Below the pieces are notes generated by a model. It ran no database searches. It saw nothing but the letters and a program-made list of their open reading frames with translations, and was not told where the DNA came from. A stretch of 64,000 nucleotides of DNA from Bombyx mori (lineage: Eukaryota > Arthropoda > Insecta > Lepidoptera > Bombycidae), in the NCBI RefSeq assembly GCF_030269925.1, contig NC_085118.1:16055001-16119000 (forward strand). Reading direction: 5' to 3'. This document shows positions 11,200-23,777 of this stretch, in pieces. A program made the position numbers and the translations under genes. Positions within the stretch are counted from its first letter, which is position 1; each line of letters starts with the position of its first letter.

Positions 11200-11779
11200 A
11201 AAACTTGAACGGTAATTCAAAGCTACATAAGTGGAGGATCAACTGTCGTCAATGACAGAGTTCTTATCGCAAATCGGAATGTAGCGGTAGCCGTTATACA
11301 ATAGAAGCAATCCCGTGAAAACTTTAATCTCGCTAACGACATTCACTAGACAAACTCACATAATATACACAGGTTTCGAACACAAAGAATTAAACCCATT
11401 AACCTTAGGCTATTTTATTGTAGTTTCCTATAGAGTTTTATAATATATATAAGTTCAAGATATCGGTTGAGAAATGCTCTAAGATAAAAGTTAGTAGGTA
11501 ATTCTCCAATAATGACACCAACTTCTGAAATTAATGTTAGGCTTATTGAGTTCTTTGACCTCTTATTTTTCTATTATATTACGTCATCAGATTTCCACCC
11601 ACAGCTTCGCCCACGTGGATTACCCTTTTTATCGCGTGGCTGGAGACCCGTGCTCAGAAGTAGGATGAAAAACAAACGACTTTATTCGTACAGTGTACAG
11701 AATAAATGCGATTATATTTCGGAATGTGATCTAAGGTATAAAACGTTTCCAAAGTATAGAGCTCTCTGCCGCAGGTAGT
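11200..11779. other. Spacer, no gene seen
   Basis: AT-rich. An 88-codon plus-strand frame at 11512-11778 has no recognisable domain. Confidence 0.45.
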
Positions 11780-12207
11780 TTAATTGGTTTAGTTGGACGA
11801 ACTCGCAGCTAACCTGGTGTTAAGTCGTTACCGGAGCTCATAGACATCTACAAGGTAAATGCTGCCACCTACCTTAAGATATGAGTTCTAAGGTTTCAGT
11901 ATAGTTGCAACGGCTGCCCATCCTTCAAATCGAAACGCTTTACTGCTTCACAGCAGAAATAGGCAGAGTGGTGGTACCTACCCGTGCGGACTCACAAGAG
12001 GTCCTACCATCAGTAGCTATGCAAATTGTAATTTTGCGGGTTTCAATTTTTATTACACGATGTTATTCTTTCACCGTGGAAGTCAATCGTGAACAATTGT
12101 TAAGTACGTATTTCATTAGAAAAATTAGTACTTTCCTGCGGGCTTCCACTGCATCGGATGCAAATGCAAATGCACTGGATGTCTTATGCTTTAAGCCACG
12201 ACGACTT
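11780..12207 (-). mobile_element. Composite SINE: tRNA-like head, body and LINE-like tail
   Basis: Read on the minus strand from 12207: AAGTCGTCGTGGCTTAAAGC (decayed A-box region), a damaged B box, a body with TAATGAAATACGTACTTAAC and CACGGTGAAAGAATAACATC, then GCAAAATTACAATTTGCA. At 12015 it passes straight into the standard border of the tail unit, which ends near 11780. The join is at the same point as in the copy at 44696-45141. A 110-codon plus-strand frame (11905-12237) lies across it and is not a gene. Confidence 0.75.
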
Positions 12208-14190
12208 CTTAAAATAAAATATATTTGTAATTACTGATAGTATATTTCGACGCCCTAAGAAGTAGGCAGCAATACCCAACGCAGCAATATGCTGCCAAAA
12301 ATGGTAGAATACCAGTAAAATATTACCGTTTTGACTACTTAGCTAACACACGAAAACCACAGACCAATGTATTCGAGAACAGTACTGTCATTACGAAAAC
12401 AGCCATCCCTCTATCAGACAGTGGAAAAACAAATGCAATTTACGTAGAACACAATTGCCGGCTCGTCGGTTTTATTATGGCTTTAGCCACAATTACCCAG
12501 TAATTGAAAACGGCGAGGTCGTTAGGCTACAGTATGACGTCAGTCGAATAGGTTCCGTCAGTACGCTTTTTCATATAAATTTATTAAAAAATTCACATCT
12601 ACATATTTTTGGAACGTAAAGTTATTAATAATTCACGATAAAATAAGTCACCTACTTATTTAAGCTATGTATAGTTATATAATGACAAAATAGGATATTT
12701 GACAGTTACTAATATAAGAGTCTAAATTGTATCGTGATGCTTGAAAAACACGTATTTTACTAAGTTTACCTAGGACTTGTAAAAAAAAACCCGAGTTTTA
12801 TTTCCTGGTATATCCCTGGTAGAAATACGTGGGAAACAATCTCACGTAACATTTGCACATCAATTTGAATACCAACATCAATCCTGGAATATACACTGGC
12901 TTTTCTATAATAAAGATTATATTGTACTACCGAATTTGGAATTCAATTTAAAATAATAAAGACCAAAATGAGAAAACAAAGAGCTAAATGAAAATAGTGA
13001 AAACATTGCTCTTTTTTATTTATTGCTTTCATACTTTACCTAAAGATAGCAAACATTGGACACCTGCTAGCACAATATTGACTATGCGAATGACAGGGCT
13101 GTTTCTTGCTAGCGTATTCTCGTTAAGAACAATAATAATTTTGGTCATGTAACATCTTAGATCAACAAAAGTTTAACATATTAAAAACACTGATGACTTT
13201 AAATATCCTATAACTCATGAAGCGGGTTTGAAAATTTTGATAATGTGGAACTTAGTCGGGACGAAGGTGGAACAAGTGCTGTATTTAGCGACTGTTCATC
13301 GTCGGATCCTCTGCACGATTGTCAATGGTCTAATTTAAAAGCTTTAACGATTTAATTTTAAACTTTCATAATAATTTAACGCATGGAAGAAATTTTGTTA
13401 AAAAATATTTTTACGTAATAGGTGTTATTTTGTGAGTCAGACGCGGGATTAAAAATAATTTTAGTACAAATAGGAATGTTAAGGTTCATAATGTTATGTT
13501 TCTCTTCGGTGTAGCCACGAGAGAGAGAGAGAGATAGAGGCCAGGATATGCCATTATATTTCACTTAAATGATTTTTCATGAAGTAATCATATAGAACGG
13601 CATAATTAAGTTCGAATGCTTAAAAATAGGCTTTTCTCGTCAATAATTACAATTTCTGCGAGCTTAATATTAAAATTGGTCCTAAGCAAGGAGGTATATT
13701 GAATTTAATTTACTAATACTCATTGTACCTTTAAAAGCCTAATAATAATTTTTGTTTAGAAAATTTCATTTAAATCTCACTTTTTTCATGTTTAAAAATG
13801 ATTCATGTACTAAATCGTGCATTACAATCGATCGGCATACGGAAGACTCATAATACGCCACACGTATATCATTAAGTGATCTCGTTTACAAATAATCGCT
13901 AATAATTAATATAACAAACAGTATGCGCTTATCACTTGAATCACCGAGTCTTGATACAAAAGCGACGGATGCATCGTTCCCCGCAAACTTACCCGGGACA
14001 AGCGAAGGGTTTAATTGTTTCCCTGCACCACGAGACGCTGAGAAAACGCGTACAAAACGGCAGACGAGGGTCCTCATTCCACTTTCGTCTTTGTTTGGAG
14101 GATTCTAATTTTTAATTGAACGCTAGGGGACTCAGTGAAACTACTGGTTGTTTTCAAATTATGACGAGATTTATCGAACTTTTTACTATT
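12208..14190. other. Long AT-rich spacer, no gene seen
   Basis: Contains a short (GA)n run at 13518-13534. Two opposite frames near 13886-14108 overlap in a slightly GC-richer patch, but neither shows a known domain. No repeat family was recognised. Confidence 0.5.
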
Positions 14191-14343
14191 TATTCTTTAT
14201 TGCTCAGGTGGGTGGACGAGCTTACAGCCCACTTAGTGTTATGTTACTGGAGCCCGTAGACATCTACAACGTAAATGCCGCCACCCACCTTGAGATATAA
14301 GTTTTAAGGTCTCAGGTATAGTTACAAGGTATAGTTGTAAGGT
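14191..14343 (-). repeat. BMC1-like tail unit, 3' half only
   Basis: Minus-strand copy that stops after the GGTATAGTTACAA segment, where the words GTATAGTT and ACAAGGTATAG are locally duplicated. The left half of the unit is missing. Confidence 0.75.
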
Positions 14344-15407
14344 TAATCCCTCATTCGCACTTTACCACACCTACAGTACAAGATTGAATTAGGAATTATT
14401 TATTCTAGGCCATTCCTATAGCTTACGAATATAACCGACATTAAGAGAAAGCTATCAATCGAGATAATTTTTTATCTTATTTTAACATGTATTAAAAGGC
14501 CTTTACGGAAAAAGGTAATGCAAAGAATGTTTAAAAAAAAAAACTTCTTAATATTCAAAAATATTTTTCAGTAAATTGTTAAGGTAACTTAGATAAATTC
14601 TCAATTTGAGATTTAACTAATTTTGAAAAATACTTTTTGTGGCTTTCCCTTTAAAAATTCTCTTTGATAAAGCTGCTTCATTAAGTAAAAAGAAAACAAA
14701 AGCTCGAAGTTTCGGCTACCAAACCAGAAACTTAGGAAAGCTTTATAAAACAAAGGCCTAACTAACATCTTTCTCGAGAATTGACATAATTAATTTCAGA
14801 ACGTAATTACGCCTTAATTTTTAAATGCGAGAAAGTAAGAAGAGCTTTTAACGAAAAAAGCTGTCCCTCATCCATCCTTCATTAAACTTTTGGCAGCAAC
14901 TTTGTCGTAGAGCGATGAGAATTTATTATTAAAAAAATAAAAGCTGTCACGCGCAATCTGACCTTTTGACTTGGGTTCCGTTTTCAGTGAACCCAAAAGC
15001 AATTTTTATTTTATGTATTACTTTTCCGAAGCTTTTTTCGCCATGTGTACGTGGAAATTTAAATATTCTGTAATAATAAGGCTGTTTAGTCCTTTTTGAG
15101 ATATTGTAAGCCTTGGCAGTTAGGTAGATAATTAATTATTCTGTATTTTTCTGCTGTTAGGTAGATATACATTGCAGTTTGAACTACAAAAGTATAGTTG
15201 TACAGAACATTTATGGCTTCAACATCGGTATCCATATTTTCATGTCTATGACTACTTTACCCAAGGCAGCGTATGATCTGGAACTATCGATCACATTTTC
15301 TTCGACGAAAATGATTTACAACTTTATTTAATTTACATAAATCGATTGTTAAAAATACAATTTTTATGATTTAACATTGTGTTTATTTTCTTTTCTTTTA
15401 AGATTTT
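14344..15407. other. AT-rich spacer, no gene seen
   Basis: No coding frame or repeat family recognised. Confidence 0.5.
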
Positions 15408-15804
15408 GGAACGAAGTTCCTTATGGGACGATGCGGCGGGGTACCCTCTCCGGGAAAAAACATCTGTAACGTAAGATTTTTATTAGTAATGCACACAGTG
15501 TACGACTTAACTTTGTGATAACGTACGCATTAGTAATGCACACAGCGTACGACTTAACTTTGTAATAACATACAAAAAATAACATATTTTTATATCATTC
15601 ATTGACCACGATCTCAGAGCGTTTGTTTGCGCAATACACTAACTCTTATGCAAACAACCGTGAATGAAGTGTACCACAATAAGTTCGCACGGTTCGGGCT
15701 GTTGCGAAACCTCCAGTTTTATTTCCTTTATACCTCGAATAGAACTTAAAATTAATATTTTTATAATAAGGAACTTCGTTCCTATCTGGTGTCGCACGAC
15801 ACCA
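15408..15804 (+). mobile_element. Short TIR element with outside hairpin, copy 1
   Basis: A perfect 17-base terminal inverted repeat: GGAACGAAGTTCCTTAT at 15408-15424 and its complement at 15766-15782, so about 375 bases between the outer ends. The TIR core is itself a near palindrome. Four bases beyond the right TIR is a hairpin, TGGTGTCG-CA-CGACACCA, at 15787-15804. A hairpin sits at the same end in the copies at 35344 and 53420. A 47-base unit (ATTAGTAATGCACACAG...) is tandemly repeated at 15482 and 15529. There is no transposase, so it is non-autonomous. Confidence 0.7.
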
Positions 15805-16261
15805 CACATCTTTTTTTTGATATATCAAATATTTGTGCGTTTTCTAGGTTCCAGACTAATCCTTTTATCCTGTACGTATTTTCTGAAAGCACGTAAGCAT
15901 ACTTTGCCGCAAAGTAATTTATAAATCACTGCGGAACCCAAAACAAATTCCTGTAACTACCATCCTTCTAGAGAAAGTGAGTGACTCGAGAACGGAGACA
16001 AACGCCATAAATTTACGGAGACAACGCCTCTTGGAATCGAGTTCGAAAGTGTGGCCCGACCCGAGCAGCGAACCCGAGACGCTCAACCCACTTTGTTTTG
16101 TCAGAATGATTTGTGTTTTACATTGACTGGGGGCATGCAAATGGGTATTCAGTAGCTTTGTTACGTGCTAAAGTTAATAAAACACTTTTTTTGTTTGTAT
16201 AACTGAAAATTTTGAGCACTACTTATAAGCTTACTTCCAGAATCAGTCCTGAGCTTCGGTC
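15805..16261. other. Spacer with a mildly GC-richer patch
   Basis: The patch at about 15930-16100 is open on the minus strand for 73 codons (15919-16140). I recognise nothing in the protein. Confidence 0.4.
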
Positions 16262-16506
16262 TTTTTTTTTATTGCATAAATGGGTGCACGAGCTCACAGT
16301 CCACCTGGTGTTAAGTAGTTACTGAAGCCTATAGACATCTACAACGTAAATGCGCCACCCACCTTGAGATATAAGTTCTAAGATCTCAGTATAGTTACAA
16401 CGGCTGCCCTACCCTTCAGACCGAAACACATTACTGATTCACGGCAGAAATAGGCAGGGTGGTGGTACCTACCTACGCGGACTCACAAGAGGTCCTACCA
16501 CCAGTA
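16262..16506 (-). repeat. BMC1-like tail unit, full length
   Basis: Minus-strand copy from the TACTGGTGGTAGGACCTC border at 16506 to the T run at 16262. Confidence 0.85.
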
Positions 16507-17279
16507 GGAACGATTCGATCTCAACGATTTGATAGCTACTTTAATCAAGACATCGCTAACCACTTAATAATAGATAAGTTCGTCTGCCCACCATCATGTA
16601 TAATAAGACACACATTATCTCGATCAAACACAAAGGGACAGAGACATTACAAATTACACTCAGAAGATAGTTTAGAAACTTTATGAGGGAATTCATTCAA
16701 CATGTCACAACAAACTTGTACGACTTACTGCTACGTAATTAATAAAGTTTATATCATAAATCAGAGCAGTACAAACATTTCTTCAATTGACTTTATTAAG
16801 TTTGTCTTTTTGGGATATAAGACATAATTTACTGGAGATTAAAAATACATTAGTGCTGATCATCGGTTTTGATGGTATTGATGCTCACAGATACCATAAA
16901 GTAACTGACACCTACATTGACAAATAAGATAGACGTATGTGTTTTTTATATACGAAAGTAACGTGGAACAATAATTTGAAAGAATTGGAGAGGAAAAAGT
17001 CCATTAAGAGTACGATGCTATTAATATTGAACTAAGAGAATATAATGACGCTCACTAGAAGAGGGCAAGTTCAAGGTACACGAAAAGCTTTCGATGATAT
17101 AAACTTTTTTCCTTGCCTATTAACTAGTAGCCATGTGTAATTTGGCTTCATTGGGCTTGTAGGGAGCTCACGAGTAATCACTTTCTATTCGTTGAGATCA
17201 TAAACGAAATACGATGGTTTAAAAAAATACAACTAAAGCGGTTTTTTATCAAATTATAAAATAATTTCTGTTCTGGCCG
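16507..17279. other. AT-rich spacer, no gene seen
   Basis: No frame or repeat recognised. Confidence 0.45.
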
Positions 17280-17519
17280 TCTGGTGTTATAAGTGACATG
17301 GCCACTACACAAGGAGGTTGCGGGTTCGAATCCCGCCAAGGGAAGATATTTGTATGATAAATATAAATGTTTTTTCCAGGGCTATGGATGTATATTAAAT
17401 ATATGTATGTGTATAATAAAAATCTTACATTTATTTCCGTTATCTGGTACCTGTAACACAAGTTCTTTACGAACTTATCACGGGACCAGTTAACGTGGCG
17501 TTAGTTAGTTAGTTAGTAA
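17280..17519 (+). repeat. Second tRNA-derived SINE family, copy 1
   Basis: The head contains AAGTGACATGGCCACTACAC and a perfect Pol III B box, GGTTCGAATCC, near 17323. The body reads AAGATATTTGTATGATAAAT, CAGGGCTATGGATGTATATT and CTGGTACCTGTAACACAAG, with a TTAG-repeat tail at 17502-17519. The whole unit recurs on the opposite strand at 24607-24861, so this is a SINE and not a tRNA gene. Confidence 0.75.
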
Positions 17520-18111
17520 ATATTTATTTATAATTATATTTATTTAATATGAAGAAAACACGTTTGCCTGTATCTTTGTTCATCTCAAAACCCTAGTATA
17601 ATTCTGTTGTAGTTTTACAAAAGTTTTCTCTGCATCTGTGTCGGGTGATGGATCGTGGCTGCTGTCAAGTTGACGTTTCAATTTAATTGCCACTTTGCCT
17701 CGCGCGGAATAAGATTAATTTTTGTTTACCGTCTGCGGTTTGTTGTTCTAGCTGTTTGGATTTCCTAACGTTTTTACCGTTGCAATGCTAGAGGCGAAGC
17801 GTGTCTGTATATTTGGGGATGTTTAATTTGGAAGTTAATAGAAGCACACGCTTTATACATAGTAGTATTCGTTAAAATAAATATTTGGTTTATTTAAACA
17901 CTTCGATTTCTAGCTGATTAAATTAGCTTGAGTATGAGTCATAATCTGTACTCATATTTCGTTATCTTTTCATAGTTCAGACCTTGAATACACTCTACTT
18001 ATAAGATCTTATGATTTTCATTTATAGGTATATGTGGTTATAGATAAAAAAAAAATAACAGTGATTTCGCCTACTGCCATGAATCGTTTTAGAGTTAAGA
18101 TTTTAAATTAA
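17520..18111. other. AT-rich spacer, no gene seen
   Basis: No frame or repeat recognised. Confidence 0.45.
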
Positions 18112-18521
18112 CTAGAGGCGCCGCAGTAGTCTAAATTCGACTATAATTAAATGGAATTGTAAGTTTGTACACTATTATGATTGTATTTTATACTTCTATA
18201 AACACAAATTTAGCCAAGACTACACTATAAAAAATATTAATAAAGACGAACAATATTTAATCTATTCTCAATTTGACAACAGACGTCAAGAACAAAAGTT
18301 TGACAATAAATAGTATGCATGCGTGTGTGCGTCAAATAGTGTACGTGTAATGTTTTCTTTATTGATTTAAAGTATATTTTATGCATTATTTAAAAAAAAA
18401 ATTAGCATTGTGCACTTCTTCTCTATATTATCTACAAGTGTGGAAAATTTCATACTCCTCCGTCCGCGCAATTTTCGTAAAAAGGGATACAAAGTTTTTG
18501 CTTCACGTATTAATATATAGA
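18112..18521 (-). mobile_element. Non-autonomous Helitron, copy 1
   Basis: On the minus strand it begins TCTATATATTAATACGTGAA (18521) and ends CTAG (18112). The flanks are A before TC and T after CTAG, the classical Helitron insertion between A and T. A hairpin region related to TAGTCGAATTTCGACTA lies about 11 bases before the CTAG end, although one arm has decayed here. It has no coding capacity. The same element with an intact hairpin is at 40392-40816. Confidence 0.75.
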
Positions 18522-19504
18522 TAATGATAAGGGCGTGAGTATCTGTGAGCCTACATGAATATATAGCATAATGAATCAGGTTGTATATAGCACACGGATG
18601 ACTAATGACAATTTTCACTAATATCTTGAGGTTAATTCAAATGTCCATCGGCTGTTACTAATTCAACAACAAGTGAGCTGTAAGCTAGTTCCCTTATTTA
18701 TGAAACAATATTCTTCTTATAAAGAAGATCTTAATGGTTACCGTTGCTCGGAGCTTATCAGAACATGCATTCTCTTATTATATATTAAAGAATATTCTTG
18801 ACCTACCTATATCCCAAATTTTGAACTACCGAAAACCCTAGGTAAGGCACGTTTTAATATGAAATTAATACGCGCGTGTTAAATAACGTCCATATTTTCA
18901 TAATCACATATTTCGGTATGCAGAGTACGGAATGTAGTCAATCCTACTCAACTGTCATTACATCATACTGCCATGCATTAGCGTTGTTGAAATTCATACA
19001 ATTAAAAACAAGCGTCCCGAGACATTCCCTAACACCAGTACTTCCAACAAATAACACTATTCGTCTTCAAGCAAACGCAAGGCACCAAAGCGATACGTTT
19101 TCATTTTCATTAAAAGAAAAATACATCCAAAAAGCGACCCATCAATCAGTCTCACGTTATTCTATCTTTGCACAAAGCGTCTAGATGCCCTGCACCAGCA
19201 AATGAGATTTTCGATCGAGCACTGTACATTAATCTTTTTGTAAGGCACGGCGACAACGTCTTGCCCGACCGACAATCATTGTAGAAGATAAAGCGATTTA
19301 ACCGTTGAGACATGAAGGTGTACAATATTTTCTCAAAACTGAAAGGTCGAATCTTATTTGTAGCTTAGGTAAAATCATCATTATGTCGATGGTGGTTAGG
19401 GTTATAGTTCTAGTACTGGCAGTTCATGCAATGTCGAAAAAATATTGAGAGTCTCAACTCTACATATAATATTTTATATTAAAGGGGCGTACATTCTGAC
19501 TTTA
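18522..19504. other. AT-rich spacer, no gene seen
   Basis: A 102-codon plus-strand frame at 18876-19184 is serine-rich with no domain that I recognise. No initiation or splice context supports it. Confidence 0.4.
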
Positions 19505-19605
19505 TTTATTGATTGTCTTTGTAGGCAGATACAGCACACCTGATGGCGAGTAGAGTTACCGTCGCTCCTGGCCTTCAGCAATGCTAGGGGCACAGCCAAG
19601 CCACA
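19505..19605 (-). repeat. Type B tail fragment
   Basis: It reads TTTGTAGGCAGATACAGCAC, ACCTGATGGCGAGTAGAGTT and CAGCAATGCTAGGGGCACAG, a minus-strand copy of the divergent tail family. Confidence 0.55.
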
Positions 19606-21699
19606 ATTCCTCAGAGTACTCCCCATTGAAAAAAATTTAAAAAAGGCGTCTTTGGGTTCTTTAATACGAGATTAATTTTTTAGGTTTCTATTTATATATA
19701 CACGATTTGATGAATGTAACTGATCCCCTCTCAGTGTGGTGCCACGCTACTATTTCTAACGTTAGCCTCCAAAGCACAGGTCATTAAAGCATAAGGAAAC
19801 CGGTCAAAAAAGCACAAACATTAACCCACTGAATTTCTCGCTCAATCTTTTTAATTATTGCGGTTCCGATCCGATAGTAGATTCACTATTAAAACAGCCT
19901 TGAATTTTTTAGACCCCCTTCGAGGCGTTCAGGTAGTATTTTTAGTCTAGTCTGCACACCTGTTCTAGAGAAACTGGAAAACCTTCAAGAGACCCATAAT
20001 CTCTACATCCTGCTACCTGTTCAGATTCCATCATATCTGTTCGGACTCAAAGAGAATATAGTTTTTCTGCCCATTCAAATGAGGGTTTTTGTTTCAAGGT
20101 CACCCACTTTGCCAAAAAGAAAGAGATGGGGTCGTATGAAGCTGTTTAATCTACAGTGTTTAATACAGCACAATCTGTAGGATCTCTTATTCAAGAATCA
20201 TTATTTTTAACTGACACCGGTCTCCTTCAAGTCGTTAACCCAAACAATTCAAAGCCAATGACCCCTACCTCAAACAAGAACATTGGAATGGTATTGGAAA
20301 ACTAAATTCCAGTTTTCAAACTACTGATCTGCTAACGACTGTTTAAAACAACTAAGTGAAATGGATGGTCGCTGTAACTTCAACCTATTTAACGGCTTAT
20401 ATGGTTTTTGTGGTGTTCGTAATATAACCATCACCAATTCCATGGTATCTCCTGAGAGTTTTGTATGGTTTTTCTTCAAAAAGTATTTTCTTCAGAAATA
20501 ATCTTCAACAGTATTTTCATTAATACTAGTAATGTTACTGCTTCAGTTGAGCAAAATCGTGCAACACAACAAACCCCTCATTGCCTTTAAAGATTGAAAG
20601 GATTAGCTGTCATGCCAATTCACATAAGGCTACAAATTCACATCCCTAGGTTTTGGTAATTACTACACAACAGGTCGTGTGTTGCGCTCATTCACGCTAA
20701 TTAAAATAGGGATAAAACTAGTATGGTTTAGCTTTGGGGACCTTGCTTCATCTGTTTATTAGAAGATTCGGTTTTGCGATTCAGCACCATCCAGGATTAC
20801 AAGCTATTGAATACTGGTCAGAGGGCATATTTGGAGCCCGCACGTCCATCTCGTCTATTTTTGTCTAAAAAAGTTTTTGGGCTGAAGGAACTAATAGTCC
20901 TAGGTAATCCTAGAAATAAATAAAGCTACTTCTCGACTTAATATGAAGCAGCATTCACGGCAATTACTAAGCACGGACAGTAAAAGTTTTGTGCTCGACA
21001 GATAATATCTTATCTTCAACAACAACATATTCTGTAAAAGTAGATCTAATAATGTCTTCGACTAGCAAAGAAGGTATTATTATCTAGAAATCTACCAACG
21101 CTGAATAAACATATACTTCAATATTATTTGCATGTTTAAAACTCTACCCGATCTCATGAAAAGCTTTAGTCAAAACAAAAAAGTTTCGTATAAACAAAAA
21201 CATATTTAACGCTACGTTACTTGACCGCTGTCGTATAAAGCCCTGGACCTACTATACTGAGTTGCGCGTTAAAAATTCACAGCCTCCCGCACTTTACTAA
21301 AAGGATATAATCTTCTAACGTTACATTGACTGGGGTTTTTAAGAGTTTTTAGTTTCGGAACGATGTGAAAACTCGATTTTGAGTAGTACTGAGTAGTTTT
21401 GAAAGCTTTCTTGCTTCTTCTTAAATAAAAAAAATAAAAAAAATTAATAATAATATCATTATTTGAAATGCAGTTTTGTTCTTCAGGAGATAATTGTTGG
21501 CCTTTTACCGATGCGTTGAAGGCGGTAGCGGAATATATTAGAATGAAATTGATTAAGCCTTCGTATTGCTCATTAACTGAAGCTCGAAACATGAATTAGA
21601 TAGAACTCAAACAAATCAGATGAGTATCAAGGTGATACATTTGGCACGAAACGTATTTTTTTCCCGCAACTCTACCCTAACGCGATTCCAAAGTCAGTG
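19606..21699. other. Long AT-rich spacer, no gene seen
   Basis: No frame of interest apart from a 107-codon minus-strand frame at 21269-21592 without recognisable content. A degenerate type B trace may lie near 20830-20900 (GTCTATTTTTGTC, GGGCTGAAGGAACTAATAG). Confidence 0.45.
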
Positions 21700-21869
21700 T
21701 TGTGAGTTTTATTACACGACGTTATTCCTTCACCATGAAAGTCAATCATGAACATTTGCTAAGTACGTATTTCATTAGAAAAATTGGTACCCGCCCGCGG
21801 GATTCGAACACCGGTGCATCGCTAGTAACGTATGCACCGGACGTCTTATCCTTTAGACCACGACGACTT
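21700..21869 (-). repeat. tRNA-head SINE without the LINE-like tail
   Basis: Minus strand from 21869: AAGTCGTCGTGGTCTAAAGG (A box), then the perfect B box GTTCGAATCCCGCGGGCGGG, then the body TAATGAAATACGTACTTAGC to about GTGTAATAAAACTCACAAC. It stops before the point where the other copies join the tail unit, and no A run follows. The head resembles an arginine tRNA, judged by eye. Confidence 0.7.
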
Positions 21870-22149
21870 TAAATCCCTATAAATCCGTAGCTCGAAAATT
21901 CTGCACCTAGTCAAAACGAGCTTGAGTGAGGGAGTGCGTTTATTCATCACCAGCTTACTTTATCACAACATACGTTAAGGGCACGCAAGTTGCATTACAT
22001 TTCTTCTTTGATTTACATTGCCGGTTCTTAAATTGGCACATAGGTGGTCTTAAAGATCGTATAAATGGAGCATCGTACGGTGCTCATCAGAAATGAATAA
22101 TTGGAAGTGCAACCCAACCTTAACATTTAATTATAATTTTACGAATCAT

Positions 22150-22325
22150 CCAGAAGAAAGAAGAAGAATGAAGAGTCAGTCCCACCTACAAAACCAAGCC
22201 TGCTACTCTCAAACCTACACCTCATCACCCCTGCCTCAGTAGGCAAGGAGATCCAGTCCGGGCAGAGGGGTTTTCCCAAGGCCTGTTCCTCGCCCCCGCA
22301 AGGGGACCCGACGACCCGCACGGGT
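22150..22325 (+). repeat. Purine/GC-rich repeat family G, copy 1
   Basis: AGAAGAAAGAAGAAGAATGA, CAGTCCCACCTA, CCTGCCTCAGTAGGCAAGGA and GGGCAGAGGGG recur in the same order at 39003-39202. No frame is conserved, and the family is not identified. It could be the leader of a retrotransposon. Confidence 0.5.
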
Positions 22326-23777
22326 CGTTTGCCTTAATTCTTCTTTAAATGAAATAAAATTCAAATATCACCAGTCGCTTGGACCACACGTGGAGGCTAC
22401 ACAGTAAAATGTTTAATCTCTATTTTGTACGAAATGAAGCGACGTCCGTATGTGCAGTTTCTGAATTTACTGATTTAATTAAATACGTTAGCGCATTTTG
22501 TTATTATAACTGTGTGTATATATAATTATATGAGAATATGTGGTAGTCTTTAATAAGACTCCAAGCGTGGTGGCCTCGCATGGTGAATATTATATGTGAA
22601 TTTTTATTTTATTTATTTACATAAATATAGTACAGTAATATATATTAAGTACCTTCGCTCACGCCTCAGCTTAAAAACGTAGACAGATTTTACTTATTTT
22701 CACTTTAAGCTAGATTTAATGTTAGCTAAAATTAGTCACAGAGAGTAAAAAACAATAACTATGCAAAATCTTTTGAACTCAAACAGCACATGATATATAA
22801 CTTTATAGATTATTTTTATTTAATGCAATAAAACATTAGAAAATCACATGTATTATATATTTTTTGATAAAAAAGGAAGTTTACCAAAATTAGTTAAATT
22901 ACAAATGTGCTGACATGATAATTACTTGGGTAAAATACAATTTTCTAATTAATTACGAACATTGTACGTTTAGGTAAAAAACATCTTTATTTAATTTTTG
23001 TGCTTATTAAGGTATAGAAGAACTAATTAAGATATAGAAGAAGGTATATAAATGCTTGGGGGATATTTTTTATTAATTCAAAAAACATTTAATGTAATGT
23101 TCTCTATGTGAGAGTTAAGAATGGTAATTATTGCCTTATACTAAAATGCGGTAATCATGATCTAATGTGTTCTGCGTTATTAAAGTGTTCTAAATTATCA
23201 TTTCTGATATACGATATACACATTTATACGTAAGGTAAATAGGGTTCATAATTTACTATCTTCTGTCTTTCAGCCCTCAAACGTCCAACGCTGGACATGG
23301 GCCTCCCATAAATTAAAATATTTACTATAGTAAAGTGTAATTTGAACTTGCATACGGTTTTCTATTTCTATCTATTGTTATTATTATCTATCTATTACCA
23401 CAGCGAAATCATCATGCCCCGGTATCCAATACCATTGGGGTTTTTAACTTCATATCCCGTGGCTCGTGACACACTCCTTATAATCTCTATGGGATCCGAT
23501 AGCCAATACAAGAAGGCATTTAAGTACAGTTATCCATTTATAACAATAAAAACGCTTATCAATCACAAAATAATTAATAAAAGGAAAAGTAAGATCCTTT
23601 AAATTTAATTTTACCTCACAAATAAAATACAGAATTCATTGCAGCACACATGATTTCGTACAAGCGTTAATAAGAACAAGTTTGTACAGTAAGCTTCGTG
23701 ATGAGCTTACTAACTGTCGCGATACATACTGCTTTCTAGTTAGTGCAGCTTCAATTTGTAATATTTTTATTAATTCA
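22326..23777. other. AT-rich spacer, no gene seen
   Basis: Contains a short trace at about 23268-23310 (CAGCCCTCAAACGTCCAACG, CTGGACATGGGCCTCCC) of a kind common at LINE 3' ends in insects. No gene. Confidence 0.45.

Noticed and set aside
11905..12237. 110-codon frame
   Set aside because: It runs over the composite SINE. A related frame at 44975-45217 covers the other copy, so it is repeat-derived.
17280..17350. tRNA gene
   Set aside because: The B box is perfect but the acceptor stem does not pair, and the downstream 200 bases are shared with another locus, so it is a SINE head.
17502..17519. Telomeric-type repeat
   Set aside because: The unit is TTAG and not the insect TTAGG. It forms the tail of a SINE.
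18876..19184. 102-codon frame as a gene
   Set aside because: No domain, no start or splice context, and AT-rich composition like its surroundings.
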